A DNA stretch of 64,000 nt from Serratia marcescens. GTDB taxonomy: Bacteria; Pseudomonadota; Gammaproteobacteria; Enterobacterales; Enterobacteriaceae. Location of the stretch: positions 1,426,001 through 1,490,000 of the forward strand of contig NZ_VFMJ01000001.1 of the NCBI RefSeq assembly GCF_006715005.1, given 5' to 3'. Below the pieces are notes generated by a model that was given only the letters and a program-made list of their open reading frames with translations, was not told the DNA's origin and made no database searches. Position numbers and translations under genes: made by a program. Shown piece by piece: positions 34,903 through 47,603 of the stretch (its first letter is position 1; each line of letters begins with the position of its first letter).

Positions 34903-34919
34903 TGCACCGGGTTGGGGCA
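34903..34919 (+). promoter_or_regulatory. NtrC-like enhancer site upstream of ast operon
   Basis: TGCACC-GGGTT-GGGGCA matches the NtrC dyad TGCACC-N5-GGTGCA with one mismatch. It lies about 235 bp upstream of the sigma-54 element, a normal enhancer distance. Confidence 0.55.
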
Positions 34920-35044
34920 AAAAGTGTGATGGCGAGCAAATCGGATGAAATTATTTTTGCGAGCCCGATCAGAAATCCTAAAGTTTTTCGTAATTGAATA
35001 GGATTTCGCGCGCAATGATGATTTTAGGCCTTATTTTTTAATTT

Positions 35045-35083
35045 ATGCATTACCAATGCATAGAAAATGAATAAATATTCATT
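35045..35083 (+). promoter_or_regulatory. Two ArgR (ARG) boxes
   Basis: 35066-35083 reads AATGAATAAATATTCATT, a perfect 18-bp palindromic ARG box. Four bases before it, at 35045-35061, is a second weaker palindrome, ATGCATTACCAATGCAT. Paired ARG boxes about 3 bp apart are the normal binding site of an ArgR hexamer. In E. coli ArgR assists activation of ast; the same is inferred here. Confidence 0.85.
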
Positions 35084-35136
35084 ATAAGCTGTTGTTTTAA
35101 CGTAAAAAATAGCAAAATAAGGCAAAAATCCCGTTT

Positions 35137-35152
35137 TGGCACGATAGCTGCT
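35137..35152 (+). promoter_or_regulatory. Sigma-54 promoter of ast operon
   Basis: TGGCACGATAGCTGCT keeps the invariant GG (-24) and GC (-12) at correct spacing. Transcription would start near 35163. Together with the upstream NtrC-like site and ArgR boxes this indicates induction by nitrogen limitation and arginine. Confidence 0.8.
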
Positions 35153-35396
35153 CTACACTCTTTATCAAACGACATGTATTTTAACTGCTCGTTAACATTT
35201 ACTCCCCGCTCAGGGACCGGATATACGCCATAAATAGTGAAAAACCGATTTTATGTAACAGATTTGTTTCTAAATCAGCGGTAAGGGACAGCATTTTCTC
35301 CGCCGGGAAAGTCGGTTTTGAACAACGGTTTTTTTGCATTGTGGCGGCCTAGCCGGGCTTGAGCGGTCCTTACAGTCAAAATTCAGCCTTTGCTGA

Positions 35397-36626
<1,230 letters not shown>

Positions 36627-36632
36627 TCAGCG

Positions 36633-36656
36633 GGCTGCGCCTTCACCGGCGCAGCC
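36633..36656 (+). other. Intercistronic hairpin astC-astA
   Basis: A perfect 9-bp stem GGCTGCGCC / GGCGCAGCC with a TTCACC loop lies between astC and astA, 22 nt before the astA start. No T-run follows, so it is more likely an mRNA processing or stabilising element than a full terminator. Confidence 0.55.
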
Positions 36657-36678
36657 TGATTCAGAAGAGGTTCGCATT

Positions 36679-39185
<2,507 letters not shown>

Positions 39186-39237
39186 TCGTCTGCGGCGGCG
39201 CGATGGCGCTGTCGCACGCTATCCACTGGGGATGAAC

Positions 39238-40578
39238 ATGTCAGGATATGAAGTCAATTTCGACGGTTTGGTGGGGCCGACGCACCACTATGCCGGGCTG
39301 TCGTTCGGCAACGAGGCGTCGACGCAGCATCAAAACAGCGTATCGAACCCGAAGCTGGCGGCGAAACAAGGCTTGTTGAAAATGAAGGCGCTGGCCGATC
39401 TCGGTTTCCAGCAAGGGGTATTGCCGCCGCAGGAGCGGCCGCACTTGCCGATGCTGCGGCGCCTGGGCTTCAGCGGCAGCGATGAGGCGGTGCTGGCGCA
39501 GGCGATGCGTCAGGCGCCGCGCCTGCTGTCGGCGCTCAGCTCGGCGTCGTGCATGTGGACCGCCAATGCAGCCACCGTATCGCCCTCGGCGGACAGCGCC
39601 GACGGCAAGGTGCATTTCACCGCCGCCAACCTGAATAACAAATTCCACCGCGCCATCGAAGCGGAAACCACCACCGCCGTATTGCGGGCGATGTTCAGCG
39701 ACGATCGGCATTTTGCCCACCACGAGGCGCTGCCGCAGGTGGCGTTGTTCGGCGACGAAGGGGCGGCCAACCACAACCGTCTGGGCGGCGACTACGCCAA
39801 GCGCAGCGTGCAGGTGTTCGTCTACGGTCGGCAGGAGTTCGGCGGCGAAACGGCGCCGGCGCGTTACCCTGCGCGCCAGACGCGCGAAGCCGGCGAGGCG
39901 ATCGCGCGTCTGCACCAGTTGGACGAACAGCATACGGTCTTCGTGCAGCAAAACCCGGCGGTGATCGATCAGGGCGTATTCCATAACGACGTGATTGCGG
40001 TCAGTAACCAGAATGTGTTGTTCCACCACCAGCAGGCGTTTTACCGCCAGCAGCAGGCGCTGGATGAAGTGCGCCGCAAGATGGCGACGCTGGACAGCGA
40101 GCTGGTGGCGATCGAGGTGCCGACCGAGCGCGTCTCGGTGGCGGACGCGGTGGCGACCTATCTGTTCAACAGCCAAATTCTTACCAAGCCGAACGGCAAG
40201 ATGATGATCGTGGTGCCGGAAGAGTCGCGTCAGCACGTCGGCGTGTGGCGTTATCTGAACGACATGGTCGGCAGCGGCGGCCCGATCGATGAAATCCGCG
40301 TGTTCGACCTGCGCGAAAGCATGCGCAACGGCGGCGGCCCGGCCTGCCTGCGGCTGCGGGTGGCGCTTAACGAGCAGGAGCTGCGGGCGGTGAATCCGCG
40401 CGTGATGATGAACGAGCGGCTGTTCGCGACGCTGAACGAATGGGTCGATCGCCATTATCGCGATCGCCTGACGCAGGATGACCTGGCCGATCCGCTGCTG
40501 CTGCGCGAAGGGCGCGAGGCGCTGGATTCGCTGACGTCGATCCTCGGTCTCGGCTCCATTTATCCGTTCCAACGCTAA
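39238..40578 (+). CDS. astB: Succinylarginine dihydrolase
   Basis: Hydrolyses N2-succinylarginine to succinylornithine, CO2 and two ammonia. The start is ATG 39238, with GGGG 6 nt upstream, giving 446 residues beginning [20 protein letters not shown], the family start; an in-frame ATG at 39232 is an alternative. The catalytic amidinotransferase-type cysteine is in [11 protein letters not shown] and the histidine in [11 protein letters not shown]. Normal length. Confidence 0.97.
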   Translation: MSGYEVNFDGLVGPTHHYAGLSFGNEASTQHQNSVSNPKLAAKQGLLKMKALADLGFQQGVLPPQERPHLPMLRRLGFSGSDEAVLAQAMRQAPRLLSALSSASCMWTANAATVSPSADSADGKVHFTAANLNNKFHRAIEAETTTAVLRAMFSDDRHFAHHEALPQVALFGDEGAANHNRLGGDYAKRSVQVFVYGRQEFGGETAPARYPARQTREAGEAIARLHQLDEQHTVFVQQNPAVIDQGVFHNDVIAVSNQNVLFHHQQAFYRQQQALDEVRRKMATLDSELVAIEVPTERVSVADAVATYLFNSQILTKPNGKMMIVVPEESRQHVGVWRYLNDMVGSGGPIDEIRVFDLRESMRNGGGPACLRLRVALNEQELRAVNPRVMMNERLFATLNEWVDRHYRDRLTQDDLADPLLLREGREALDSLTSILGLGSIYPFQR

Positions 40579-40588
40579 GGGAGGCGGC

Positions 40589-41572
40589 ATGATCGATCTA
40601 CTGCCCTTGACGCTGGAAGGGAACGAACCCGTCGAATGGCAAGGTGAAACCCCGCAGCTGCGCTGGCGCTGGCAGGGGGAAGGGGTGCTGGAGCTCACGC
40701 CGCGGCAGCCATACCGCCAGGCGATGGTGATATCGGCAGGCGTGCACGGCAACGAAACCGCGCCGATTGAACTGCTCAATCAGCTGGTCGGCGATCTGCT
40801 GGCCAGCCGCTTGCCGCTGACGGTGCGGCTGTTGGTGGTGCTGGGTAACCCGGCGGCGATGCGGGCCGGCAAGCGTTATCTGCACAGCGATATGAACCGC
40901 ATGTTTGGCGGCCGCTACCGCAACTTCGCCGCCAGCGGCGAAACCGTGCGCGCGCAGCAGTTGGAGCGTGCGCTCGCCGCCTTTTTCGATGGCGAACAGG
41001 CGGCGCGTTTCCATTACGATCTGCACACCGCCATCCGTGAATCGCGTTTGCCACGCTTCGGCATTCTGCCCTTCCAGAAACGCCCGTACAGTGAGCCGAT
41101 GTTGAAGCTGCTGGATGCGGCCGATCTGGATGCGTTAGTGGTACACAGTGCACCGGGTGGGACTTTTAGCCACTACTCCAGCGAACATCTCAATGCGGCG
41201 AGCTGCACGCTCGAGTTGGGCAAGGCGCGGCCGTTCGGCAGCAACGATCTGCAGCAGTTCGCCGCCATCGATCGCGCCCTGCGGGCGGCGGTCAGCGAAG
41301 GCGCCTTGCCGGTGCGTTCGGGCGACCCGATTCGGGTTTTCCGCGTGATGCACTCGTTGATTAAACACAGCGAGGATTTTACGCTGCACCTGGACGATGA
41401 CACCGCCAACTTCACCGAACTGAAACCGGGCATGTTGCTGTGCGAGCAGCCGCAGGAGGACTATCGCGTGGGTCAAGAGGGGGCCTGGATACTGTTCCCT
41501 AACCCCAACGTGGCGTTGGGCCTGCGCGCCGGTATGTTGTTGAGCGAAGTTTCCCGCTCTACGCTGTATTGA
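40589..41572 (+). CDS. astE: Succinylglutamate desuccinylase
   Basis: Zinc-dependent amidohydrolase of the AstE/aspartoacylase family, 327 residues, releasing succinate and glutamate. Zinc ligands His53 and Glu56 are in GVHGNETAP, and a third histidine is in YDLHTAIR near residue 147. Last gene of astCADBE, 10 nt after astB. Confidence 0.97.
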   Translation: MIDLLPLTLEGNEPVEWQGETPQLRWRWQGEGVLELTPRQPYRQAMVISAGVHGNETAPIELLNQLVGDLLASRLPLTVRLLVVLGNPAAMRAGKRYLHSDMNRMFGGRYRNFAASGETVRAQQLERALAAFFDGEQAARFHYDLHTAIRESRLPRFGILPFQKRPYSEPMLKLLDAADLDALVVHSAPGGTFSHYSSEHLNAASCTLELGKARPFGSNDLQQFAAIDRALRAAVSEGALPVRSGDPIRVFRVMHSLIKHSEDFTLHLDDDTANFTELKPGMLLCEQPQEDYRVGQEGAWILFPNPNVALGLRAGMLLSEVSRSTLY

Positions 41573-41579
41573 TTCATCT

Positions 41580-41606
41580 ACGGCGGTGCCGTCAGCGCGC
41601 CGCCGT
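41580..41606 (+). terminator. Possible terminator of ast operon
   Basis: ACGGCGG ... CCGCCGT forms a 7-bp stem with an internal GC-rich loop 7 nt after astE, followed by TATTCCC. A weak T-tract lowers confidence. Confidence 0.4.
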
Positions 41607-41853
41607 TATTCCCTTCATTATTTTAGCCTGCTAATTCCCGCTATTTAAATTGCCGTAAGGCGAGTTTTATTCGTCCCGAATGCGCGCCTTTATGCGAATG
41701 AATAAAAGGCGGTGTCAGATGATTAGCTGAAGGTCTTTATTGCCTGGTGAGTTTGTTAAGATAAAAATGTGAAATAAGTAACGTTTTTAATAACCATGCT
41801 AATATTGTTGTTACTTTTGAATCGTGCAGAAAGCAAACAAAACGAAACCAAAA

Positions 41854-41870
41854 TGCACCAATTTGGTGCG
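41854..41870 (+). promoter_or_regulatory. NtrC-like palindrome upstream of porin
   Basis: TGCACC-AATTT-GGTGCG matches the NtrC consensus TGCACC-N5-GGTGCA at 11 of 12 defined positions. A further half site TGCACC follows at 41872. No sigma-54 element was found between it and the porin, so its function is unclear. Confidence 0.45.
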
Positions 41871-42140
41871 TTGCACCATTTTAGTTATAAGTTATGTTAT
41901 AAAAAATTCTTATATTCAATGGGTTATGTGTTTTCTTTTTTGAAATGTTTAGTTACAAATAAACATGCTTTCTCCTCGTTGTTTCATGAACTTTTTGATT
42001 TTAAGTTTTGATTCATGATGCTAATGTCACATCACCCCCGTATTAGGGGCACTCATAAAATACCAAAAGATAAAATCACAGCCCAAATTATAAATTGGGC
42101 GTGACGGGCAGGGTTCTAATTATAATATCTAGGAAAATAA

Positions 42141-43223
42141 ATGATGAAACGCAGTGTATTAGCCTTAGCTGTCGCCCTCGGGGCAATCTCCTCCTTCGCC
42201 AACGCGGCTGAAATCTACAATAAAGATGGCAATAAGCTCGACCTGTACGGTCGCGTTGCCGCCAAACACGTTTTCAGCAAAGACAAAGGTGAGGACGGGG
42301 ATAAAACTTACGTTCGTCTGGGCTTTAAAGGCGAAACCCAAATCAACGATCAGCTGACCGGTTACGGCCAGTGGGAATACCAGGTTGCTTCCAACCACGA
42401 CGAAGCGCAGGGCACCACCGGCACCAAAACGCGTCTGGGCTTCGCCGGCCTGAAGTTCGCCAACTACGGTTCATTCGACTACGGCCGTAACTACGGCGTG
42501 GTGTACGATGCCGAAGCCTACACCGACATGCTGCCGGAGTTCGGCGGCGACTCCTACAGCTACACCGACAACTACATGACCGCGCGCTCCAACGGCCTGG
42601 CAACCTACCGCAACCGTGACTTCTTCGGTTTGGTGGAAGGCCTGAACCTGGCGTTGCAGTACCAGGGTAAAAACGACGGTGATGGCCGCAGCGTCAGCAA
42701 GCAAAACGGCGACGGTTACGGCATGTCTCTGGACTATCAGGACATCGGCGGCAGCGGCATCGGCGTAGCGGCGGCGTTCTCTGACTCCAACCGCACCAGC
42801 GCTCAGAAAGCGCTGCAGTACGGTAAAGGCGACAAGGCCACCGCCTGGACCACCGCGGTCAAATACGACGCCAATCAGGTCTACCTGGCGGCCATGTATG
42901 CCGATACGCGCAACATGACGCCGATCAGCGGCAACGGCGTTTCAGGCTTCGCCAATAAAACGCAAAACTTCGAAGTGGTGGCTCAGTACCAGTTCGAAAA
43001 CGGCCTGCGTCCGTCCGTGGCTTACGTCCAGTCCAAAGGCAAGGATATTGAAGGGATTGGCGATGTCGATCTGGTGAAATACGTGGAAGTGGGCGCGACT
43101 TACTACTTCAACAAAAACATGTACACCTACGTCGATTACAAGATCAACCAGTTGAACGACGACAACAAACTGAAGCTGAGCACCGACGACATTGTTGCCG
43201 TCAACCTGACTTACCGCTTCTAA
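42141..43223 (+). CDS. General porin, OmpC/OmpF family
   Basis: Outer-membrane trimeric beta-barrel porin, 360 residues, for passive uptake of small hydrophilic solutes. The signal peptide is the first 22 or 23 residues ([15 protein letters not shown], then mature [17 protein letters not shown]). The constriction-loop motif [15 protein letters not shown] is present and the protein ends in TYRF, the BAM-recognised aromatic C-terminus. AGGA lies 6 nt before ATG 42141. Exact orthology among OmpC, OmpF and OmpN is not decidable by eye. Confidence 0.93.
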   Translation: MMKRSVLALAVALGAISSFANAAEIYNKDGNKLDLYGRVAAKHVFSKDKGEDGDKTYVRLGFKGETQINDQLTGYGQWEYQVASNHDEAQGTTGTKTRLGFAGLKFANYGSFDYGRNYGVVYDAEAYTDMLPEFGGDSYSYTDNYMTARSNGLATYRNRDFFGLVEGLNLALQYQGKNDGDGRSVSKQNGDGYGMSLDYQDIGGSGIGVAAAFSDSNRTSAQKALQYGKGDKATAWTTAVKYDANQVYLAAMYADTRNMTPISGNGVSGFANKTQNFEVVAQYQFENGLRPSVAYVQSKGKDIEGIGDVDLVKYVEVGATYYFNKNMYTYVDYKINQLNDDNKLKLSTDDIVAVNLTYRF

Positions 43224-43264
43224 GTTTCCATCATTACCTTCATCCTGTGTCGGGATCGGTAATC

Positions 43265-43293
43265 AGGCAGGGCGCAAGCCCTGCCTTTGTTTT
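43265..43293 (+). terminator. Rho-independent terminator of porin
   Basis: Stem AGGCAGGGC / GCCCTGCCT with a GCAA loop and TTTGTTTT tail, 41 nt after the porin stop. Confidence 0.9.
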
Positions 43294-43302
43294 ATCGGGA
43301 GT

Positions 43303-43527
43303 TCAGCCTTTGGGTGCCAACCCGACCAGTTCGATGGCGGAACGCAGTGCGGCAAAACGCTGCTGATCCTGCTCGCGCTCTATCTCTGTCACCAACTGTG
43401 AAAGAATATTGCCGCCGGATACCTTTTTGTGGTTTTTGATTAACTGCAACACCGCGTCGCCTAACGCCAGGCTGACGTTGCGCAGCAGAATTTCATATTG
43501 CTCGTTGGAATGAGCCGATGCTGACAT
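43303..43527 (-). CDS. YmgB/AriR-family biofilm and stress regulator
   Basis: A 74-residue helical protein. The stretch LGDAVLQLIKNHKKVSGGNILSQLV and the following EIEREQDQQRFAALRSAIELV align well by eye with the two-helix core of E. coli AriR/YmgB and YcgZ, small connector proteins linked to biofilm and acid resistance through Rcs signalling. It is convergent with the porin. It is a single copy here, while E. coli has a string of such genes. Confidence 0.75.
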   Translation of the reverse strand: MSASAHSNEQYEILLRNVSLALGDAVLQLIKNHKKVSGGNILSQLVTEIEREQDQQRFAALRSAIELVGLAPKG

Positions 43528-43648
43528 GACCTTTCTCTGTCTCTCTTCTTCGGGAGCCGCAATTTAGCAAAACAGCGGCCTCATGCCTCGGAGGAAGACG
43601 AAGTTTCCGATGAAATCAGAAATTCCTCAGCATCGCGCGGGAAGGGGA

Positions 43649-43840
43649 TCAAAAGTCTGAGTATTCGCTGGCCGGTAACCAAAAGCCGTCGATAAACTCT
43701 TCCATGGGATAACAGCCGGCGTGGCGCAGGTTCTGCTCTTTCATCGCCACCAGGCATTGCGGTTCATCGCGCAATATATCGACCACCATTTCACTGCAGC
43801 CGCCATCCAGATAACAGACAAACATCACCAATGCGTACAT
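43649..43840 (-). CDS. yebW: DUF1482 family protein YebW
   Basis: A 63-residue protein starting MYALVMFVCYLDGGCSEMV and ending FIDGFWLPASEYSDF, which closely matches E. coli YebW. Start ATG 43840 is chosen because upstream residues do not resemble the family and a GGAGG ribosome site is just upstream. Four cysteines are conserved. Function unknown. Confidence 0.88.
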   Translation of the reverse strand: MYALVMFVCYLDGGCSEMVVDILRDEPQCLVAMKEQNLRHAGCYPMEEFIDGFWLPASEYSDF

Positions 43841-44068
43841 CGTTGCATGCCTCCTTCGTCGAACCGCCCTGTAGGCAACAGTGTAGGTAAAAAAGCGCGA
43901 TTTTTCAGCATCATTGCGTGATAAATCGCCATTGAGACGCTGCTGACGGCACTTTCGGAATTCTCTAACCATTTCTGACGCCGGGAGCGGATGGCATATC
44001 CTTTTGACGATGCTAAGCTTAACAAGCCTTACTTCAATGCATCAGTGCAACCATCAAAAGGAGTGAAT

Positions 44069-44515
44069 ATGGGCTTGTTTAACTTCGTCAAAGAAGCGGG
44101 CGAAAAACTGTGGGACACCGTCACCGGCAATGCCTCCGCCGAAGATCAAAGCGCCAAACTCAAGGAGCATCTCGATAAGAGCGGCCTGCCGGGCACCGAC
44201 AAAGTCGATGTGCAGGTGGTCGATGGTAAAGCGGTGGTGACCGGCGATGCCGTCAGTCAGGAGCTGAAAGAGAAGATCCTGGTGGCGATCGGCAACGTGG
44301 CCGGCATCAGCGGCGTGGAAGACAAGGTGGCGGTGGCGCAATCCGACGCCGAGAGCCGCTTCTACACCGTGAAGAAGGGCGATACGCTGAGCGCTATCTC
44401 CAAAGAGATGTACGGCAACGCCAATTTGTACAACAAGATTTTCGAAGCCAACAAGCCGATGCTGTCGAGCCCGGACAAGATCTATCCGGGTCAGGTATTG
44501 CGTATCCCGCAATAA
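44069..44515 (+). CDS. kbp: Potassium-binding protein Kbp (BON-LysM)
   Basis: Cytoplasmic 148-residue protein (formerly YgaU) with an N-terminal BON domain (about 20-90) and a C-terminal LysM domain (about 95-147; [20 protein letters not shown]). The E. coli protein binds K+ specifically and is 149 residues. ATG 44069 with AAAGGAG upstream is preferred over the upstream in-frame ATG at 43991. No signal peptide. Confidence 0.93.
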   Translation: MGLFNFVKEAGEKLWDTVTGNASAEDQSAKLKEHLDKSGLPGTDKVDVQVVDGKAVVTGDAVSQELKEKILVAIGNVAGISGVEDKVAVAQSDAESRFYTVKKGDTLSAISKEMYGNANLYNKIFEANKPMLSSPDKIYPGQVLRIPQ

Positions 44516-44531
44516 TCTGTCTCTCTGCCAG

Positions 44532-44559
44532 AGCCCGGTTGCGTACCGGGCTTTTTTTT
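44532..44559 (+). terminator. Rho-independent terminator of kbp
   Basis: Stem AGCCCGGT / ACCGGGCT with a TGCGT loop and a run of eight T. Confidence 0.93.
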
Positions 44560-44710
44560 GTCCTCTGTAATCGCCATCTCTTATTTCCCTGCGACCTCAA
44601 TGCCGGTTACATTTACGCTGTGTACCCGCTCGCTCGCCGGCAGGCACGGTGTTGACCCTGATGGGGAAAGTTGATAGCGTCATGCCCCGGTTGAGGCCGG
44701 AACGCCCAAG

Positions 44711-44935
44711 GTGGTAACGTTAACGCCTTATACTGAGGGGCCTTTTGCCCCGCCCAACAGCAATGCAGCAGTTGAACGAGTGAAAACTGATTTAGTGAAA
44801 CAACAGCGTAACGCCTCAACGGATAAAAACTATCGAGAAACCTTGGGTGATGCGCAATTTGCTATCGTCGTGTTGGCGGTGGCGTCCTGCTCACTGATTA
44901 TCTTTACGCTGGCGGTCACGCTGTGGGTGACCTGA
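44711..44935 (+). CDS. Small single-span membrane protein, hypothetical
   Basis: An open frame of 74 residues with a charged N-terminal half and one C-terminal hydrophobic segment (FAIVVLAVASCSLIIFTLAVTL). GTG 44711 lacks a clear ribosome site and GTG 44780 is another possible start, so the N-terminus is uncertain. It is followed 23 nt later by another small membrane-protein gene. No family recognised. Confidence 0.45.
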   Translation: MVTLTPYTEGPFAPPNSNAAVERVKTDLVKQQRNASTDKNYRETLGDAQFAIVVLAVASCSLIIFTLAVTLWVT

Positions 44936-44958
44936 CGCGATTAACTAGGGGAGATAAA

Positions 44959-45123
44959 ATGGAGCCTAATCTCCATGATGAAACCAAACTGCTGGCGATT
45001 ATCGGCCTGTTGGTTTCCGTGCTGCTGGTGGTATCAATTCTCTTTGGCGTGACCTATTTCTCCGATCTCAGGCACGCACACGACGATGTTGACATCAAAA
45101 GCTGCTATATCAAAGCGTCCTAA
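44959..45123 (+). CDS. Small single-span membrane protein, hypothetical
   Basis: A 54-residue protein from ATG 44959 with AGGGGAG upstream. An acidic start (MEPNLHDETK) is followed by a hydrophobic span LLAIIGLLVSVLLVVSILFG and a polar tail with a single cysteine. The size, ribosome site and membrane span make it a likely real gene, perhaps co-transcribed with the preceding one. No known family. Confidence 0.6.
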   Translation: MEPNLHDETKLLAIIGLLVSVLLVVSILFGVTYFSDLRHAHDDVDIKSCYIKAS

Positions 45124-45230
45124 TCCGCGCAAATATGCCTGAGCGCCGCCGCTCTATGAGGTGAACAGTCCTGTGTTAAGCTGGGACGGTTATCCCTTGG
45201 CGAATCGGCGCCATTCAGGAGGTCTTTGCG

Positions 45231-46172
45231 ATGAGTCAGTCCCGTCCTACGCTCTCTTCACCTTCACGCGAGTGTCCCGTCGTTGACGGCGTGCGCCAGA
45301 TCCAGCGTATTGCCGTGCGTAACGCCGAAGTGGGGGGCATTCCGATCAACCGCGCGCTGCCAACCCGGGAAAGGCGTACCGTCGGTGCCTGGTGTTTTCT
45401 CGATCACGCCGGGCCGACGGTATTTAACGGTACCTCGCCCGGCATGGATGTGGGGCCGCATCCGCACATCGGTCTGCAAACGTTCACCTGGATGATCGAA
45501 GGCGAAGTACTGCACCGCGACAGTCTCGGCAGCGAGCAGGTGATCCGCCCGGGCCAGGTCAATCTGATGACCGCCGGGCACGGCATCGCACATACGGAAC
45601 AGTCGGTGGGCGAACAGCGGCGATTGCATGCCGCACAATTATGGATTGCGTTGCCGGCCGAACATGCCGATATGGCCCCGCGTTTCGATCATTACCCCGA
45701 CCTGCCGCAGTGGCAGAATAACGGCGTGAATCATCGTTTGCTGGTCGGGGAATTTGGCGCTTATCGTTCGCCGGTATTTACCCTCTCGCCATTAATTGCC
45801 ATTGATATGGAATGGCAGGAAACGGCGACGGTGCAATTGCCGCTGCGCGATGACTATGAAATCGGCTTTTTGCCCCTGATGGGGGCATTCGAACTTAATG
45901 GTGAAACCTTTTCACCTGACGAATTTGCCTATTTGGGCATGAGAAATAACTCTATTGAGTTAAATGCACAGAAGGGCAGCCGGGGATTATTAATTGGCGG
46001 CGCACCGTTAAACGAAGAGATCCTTATCTGGTGGAACTTCGTTGGCCATACCAAGGCTGAAATTACTCGGGCCCAGCGTGATTGGGAACAAGGGACGTCG
46101 CGTTTTCCGCCGGTGAGCGGTTATTCCGGCGAGCGAATGACCGCGCCACGCCTGCCCTGGAGCGATGTTTGA
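45231..46172 (+). CDS. Pirin family protein
   Basis: A 313-residue bicupin of the pirin family. The metal-binding cupin motif is seen in GPHPHIGLQTFTWMIEGEVLHRDSLG (histidines and glutamate near residues 70-90) and MTAGHGIAHTEQS. The best-studied bacterial relative, E. coli YhhW, has quercetinase activity; in S. marcescens a pirin was reported to modulate pyruvate metabolism. Start ATG 45231 follows AGGAGG. Exact role here is not shown by the sequence. Confidence 0.88.
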   Translation: MSQSRPTLSSPSRECPVVDGVRQIQRIAVRNAEVGGIPINRALPTRERRTVGAWCFLDHAGPTVFNGTSPGMDVGPHPHIGLQTFTWMIEGEVLHRDSLGSEQVIRPGQVNLMTAGHGIAHTEQSVGEQRRLHAAQLWIALPAEHADMAPRFDHYPDLPQWQNNGVNHRLLVGEFGAYRSPVFTLSPLIAIDMEWQETATVQLPLRDDYEIGFLPLMGAFELNGETFSPDEFAYLGMRNNSIELNAQKGSRGLLIGGAPLNEEILIWWNFVGHTKAEITRAQRDWEQGTSRFPPVSGYSGERMTAPRLPWSDV

Positions 46173-46184
46173 TAGCGTTAGGAT

Positions 46185-46229
46185 ATAATCGCCGCGATTA
46201 TTCGGCTTATTTCGCTCTAATAAGCCGAA
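46185..46229 (+). terminator. Tandem hairpins after pirin gene
   Basis: ATAATC-GCCGC-GATTAT (46185-46201) is followed directly by a perfect 11-bp stem TTCGGCTTATT / AATAAGCCGAA (46201-46211, 46219-46229). No T-run follows. They share base 46201, so the two hairpins may be alternative structures. Confidence 0.45.
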
Positions 46230-46379
46230 ATTACTGTGATCGCGGCTCCAGCTTTACCACAGAATAAGGTTTATCGGCAGAACAGTGATCTGGCGCATAT
46301 AATGACAATGAGAAGAAGTTTAGGATAATCCTCAGGAAGTCAGGTTGTCTCCCGTTAGTCAGATGTCAGTGAGGTCATT

Positions 46380-46481
46380 ATGAGCCAGGTACTCTATCGT
46401 GCAAGACTGTCCCATGTCGTGATTGCCACGGCGCTGTTTTGGGTCTCTGTCGCGGCATTGTTGGTCGCCGTATTAAACTAA
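46380..46481 (+). CDS. 33-residue membrane peptide
   Basis: Starts MSQVLYRARLSHVVIATALF and continues WVSVAALLVAVLN: a basic N-terminus and one hydrophobic span, typical of small enterobacterial membrane proteins. GAGG lies 5 nt before ATG 46380, and a strong terminator follows 23 nt after the stop, giving a compact single-gene unit. Not assigned to a family. Confidence 0.6.
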   Translation: MSQVLYRARLSHVVIATALFWVSVAALLVAVLN

Positions 46482-46504
46482 CCTCAAAAAATGACTCCTG
46501 CATA

Positions 46505-46527
46505 AACCCGCTTCGGCGGGTTTTTTT
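46505..46527 (+). terminator. Rho-independent terminator
   Basis: Stem AACCCGC / GCGGGTT with a TTCG tetraloop and seven T. Confidence 0.93.
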
Positions 46528-46598
46528 ATCGCCATTGTCTGACGATAGGGGCTACGCGCTTATACTTAATGGCATCTTCAATAAGCGATAGGACAATC

Positions 46599-46952
46599 AT
46601 GAAGCTGTTTGCCGATATTTTGCTGTTGTTCATTGCGGCGCTCCACCTGTATATCCTGGTATTGGAAATGTTCCTGTGGCGCACGCCGCTCGGCAGACGC
46701 GCATTCGGTACGACGGCGGAATTCGCCGCGGCCACGCGGGTATTGGCCGCCAATCAGGGGCTGTACAACGGTTTTCTGGCGCTGGGACTGGCATGGGGCT
46801 ACTGGCGCGAGGACATGGCGATGCAGCTGTTCTTTCTCGGGTGCGTGTTGGCGGCCGGGGTGTTCGGCGGGCTGACCGCCAGTCGCAAGATCCTGTGGGT
46901 GCAGGCGCTGCCGGCCTTGATCGCGATGCTGGCGGTATGGGGGACACGTTAA
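46599..46952 (+). CDS. DUF1304 family membrane protein
   Basis: A 117-residue membrane protein with four hydrophobic segments. It shows the DUF1304 pattern: LHLYILVLEMFLWRTPLGRRAFG, then ANQGLYNGFLALGLAWG. Start ATG 46599, with AGGA 6 nt upstream. Function unknown in all species I know of. Confidence 0.85.
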   Translation: MKLFADILLLFIAALHLYILVLEMFLWRTPLGRRAFGTTAEFAAATRVLAANQGLYNGFLALGLAWGYWREDMAMQLFFLGCVLAAGVFGGLTASRKILWVQALPALIAMLAVWGTR

Positions 46953-46971
46953 CCCGCCGGTTTACGGCGGG
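46953..46971. terminator. Hairpin between convergent genes
   Basis: CCCGCCG-GTTTA-CGGCGGG directly after the DUF1304 stop and before the AraC-type gene; may serve both strands. Confidence 0.5.
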
Positions 46972-46973
46972 CG

Positions 46974-47360
46974 TCAGGCGGATTTTTGGTGAATGACATG
47001 CAACGGCGGGTCGATGTGCAGATCGACGCTCAAATCCTGGCGGAAATCATAAGGCGTGATATTAAAACGCTTTCTGAACATGTAGGTGAAATGGGACTGT
47101 GAGCCGAAGCCAAAGTCCAGGGCGATATCGAAGATCGACGCTTCACTGCTGCGCAGTTGGTAAACCGCGCCGGCCAGGCGGCGTTCGCGAATGTATTTGC
47201 CCAGCGAAATCCCTGTCGCTTCTTTGAACAGCTTCTGCATGTGCCACAGCGAGTAGCCGGAGTACTCGGCCAGCTCTTCGAGATGGATCACTCGTCCAAG
47301 GTGAGTTTCGACCCATTTGCTGAGGGCGCAGACCAATGAGAGATGGTGTTCTTGTATCAT
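46974..47360 (-). CDS. AraC-family regulator, MarA/SoxS/RamA type
   Basis: A single-domain activator of about 128 residues. Both helix-turn-helix motifs are present: LEELAEYSGYSLWHMQKLFKEATG and IFDIALDFGFGSQSHFTYMFRKRF, close to MarA and SoxS. Such proteins bind marboxes and raise efflux and lower porin expression. ATG 47360 gives the MarA-like length; a longer start at 47402 is possible. No adjacent MarR- or TetR-type repressor is present, so how its level is controlled is open. Confidence 0.85.
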   Translation of the reverse strand: MIQEHHLSLVCALSKWVETHLGRVIHLEELAEYSGYSLWHMQKLFKEATGISLGKYIRERRLAGAVYQLRSSEASIFDIALDFGFGSQSHFTYMFRKRFNITPYDFRQDLSVDLHIDPPLHVIHQKSA

Positions 47361-47603
47361 CAGTGCGTCAGTGTGAGATCTACATAGCGGTGAAGTATAC
47401 ACAACTTGCCGCCGCGGACAAAAACGCCGCCGGTGACGGGGGCAATTATTCGGAAAAACCGTTCAACCACAGCTTGTCAGTAGAAAGGAAAAACGGCTAA
47501 TCTGAGACTGTCGCCGCCGCGGTGGGTGACGCGGAGAAGGCCACAACAAGTAACCGCCAAAGCAGAGTCAGCCGTAACAACTCAACGTTGATGGGGTGAT
47601 CGC

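Larger units (their letters stand above)
41573..42140 (+). promoter_or_regulatory. Porin upstream regulatory region
   Basis: 568 bp, very AT-rich compared with the surroundings. It includes the NtrC-like palindrome at 41854-41870, OmpR-like A/T tracts with GAAATGTTTAGTTAC and ACAAATAAACATG around 41941-41970, and two 5'-leader hairpins, CCCC-GTATTA-GGGG near 42035-42049 and GCCCAA ... TTGGGC at 42081-42100. I could not fix the promoter exactly. A short open frame at 41796-42011 has no ribosome site or known similarity and is not called. Confidence 0.55.

Noticed and set aside
41796-42011. 71-residue frame in the porin upstream region
   Set aside because: No ribosome site, low-complexity AT-rich composition, overlaps regulatory sites.
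41870-42140. Sigma-54 promoter for the porin
   Set aside because: No GG-N10-GC element with acceptable flanks was found below the NtrC-like site.
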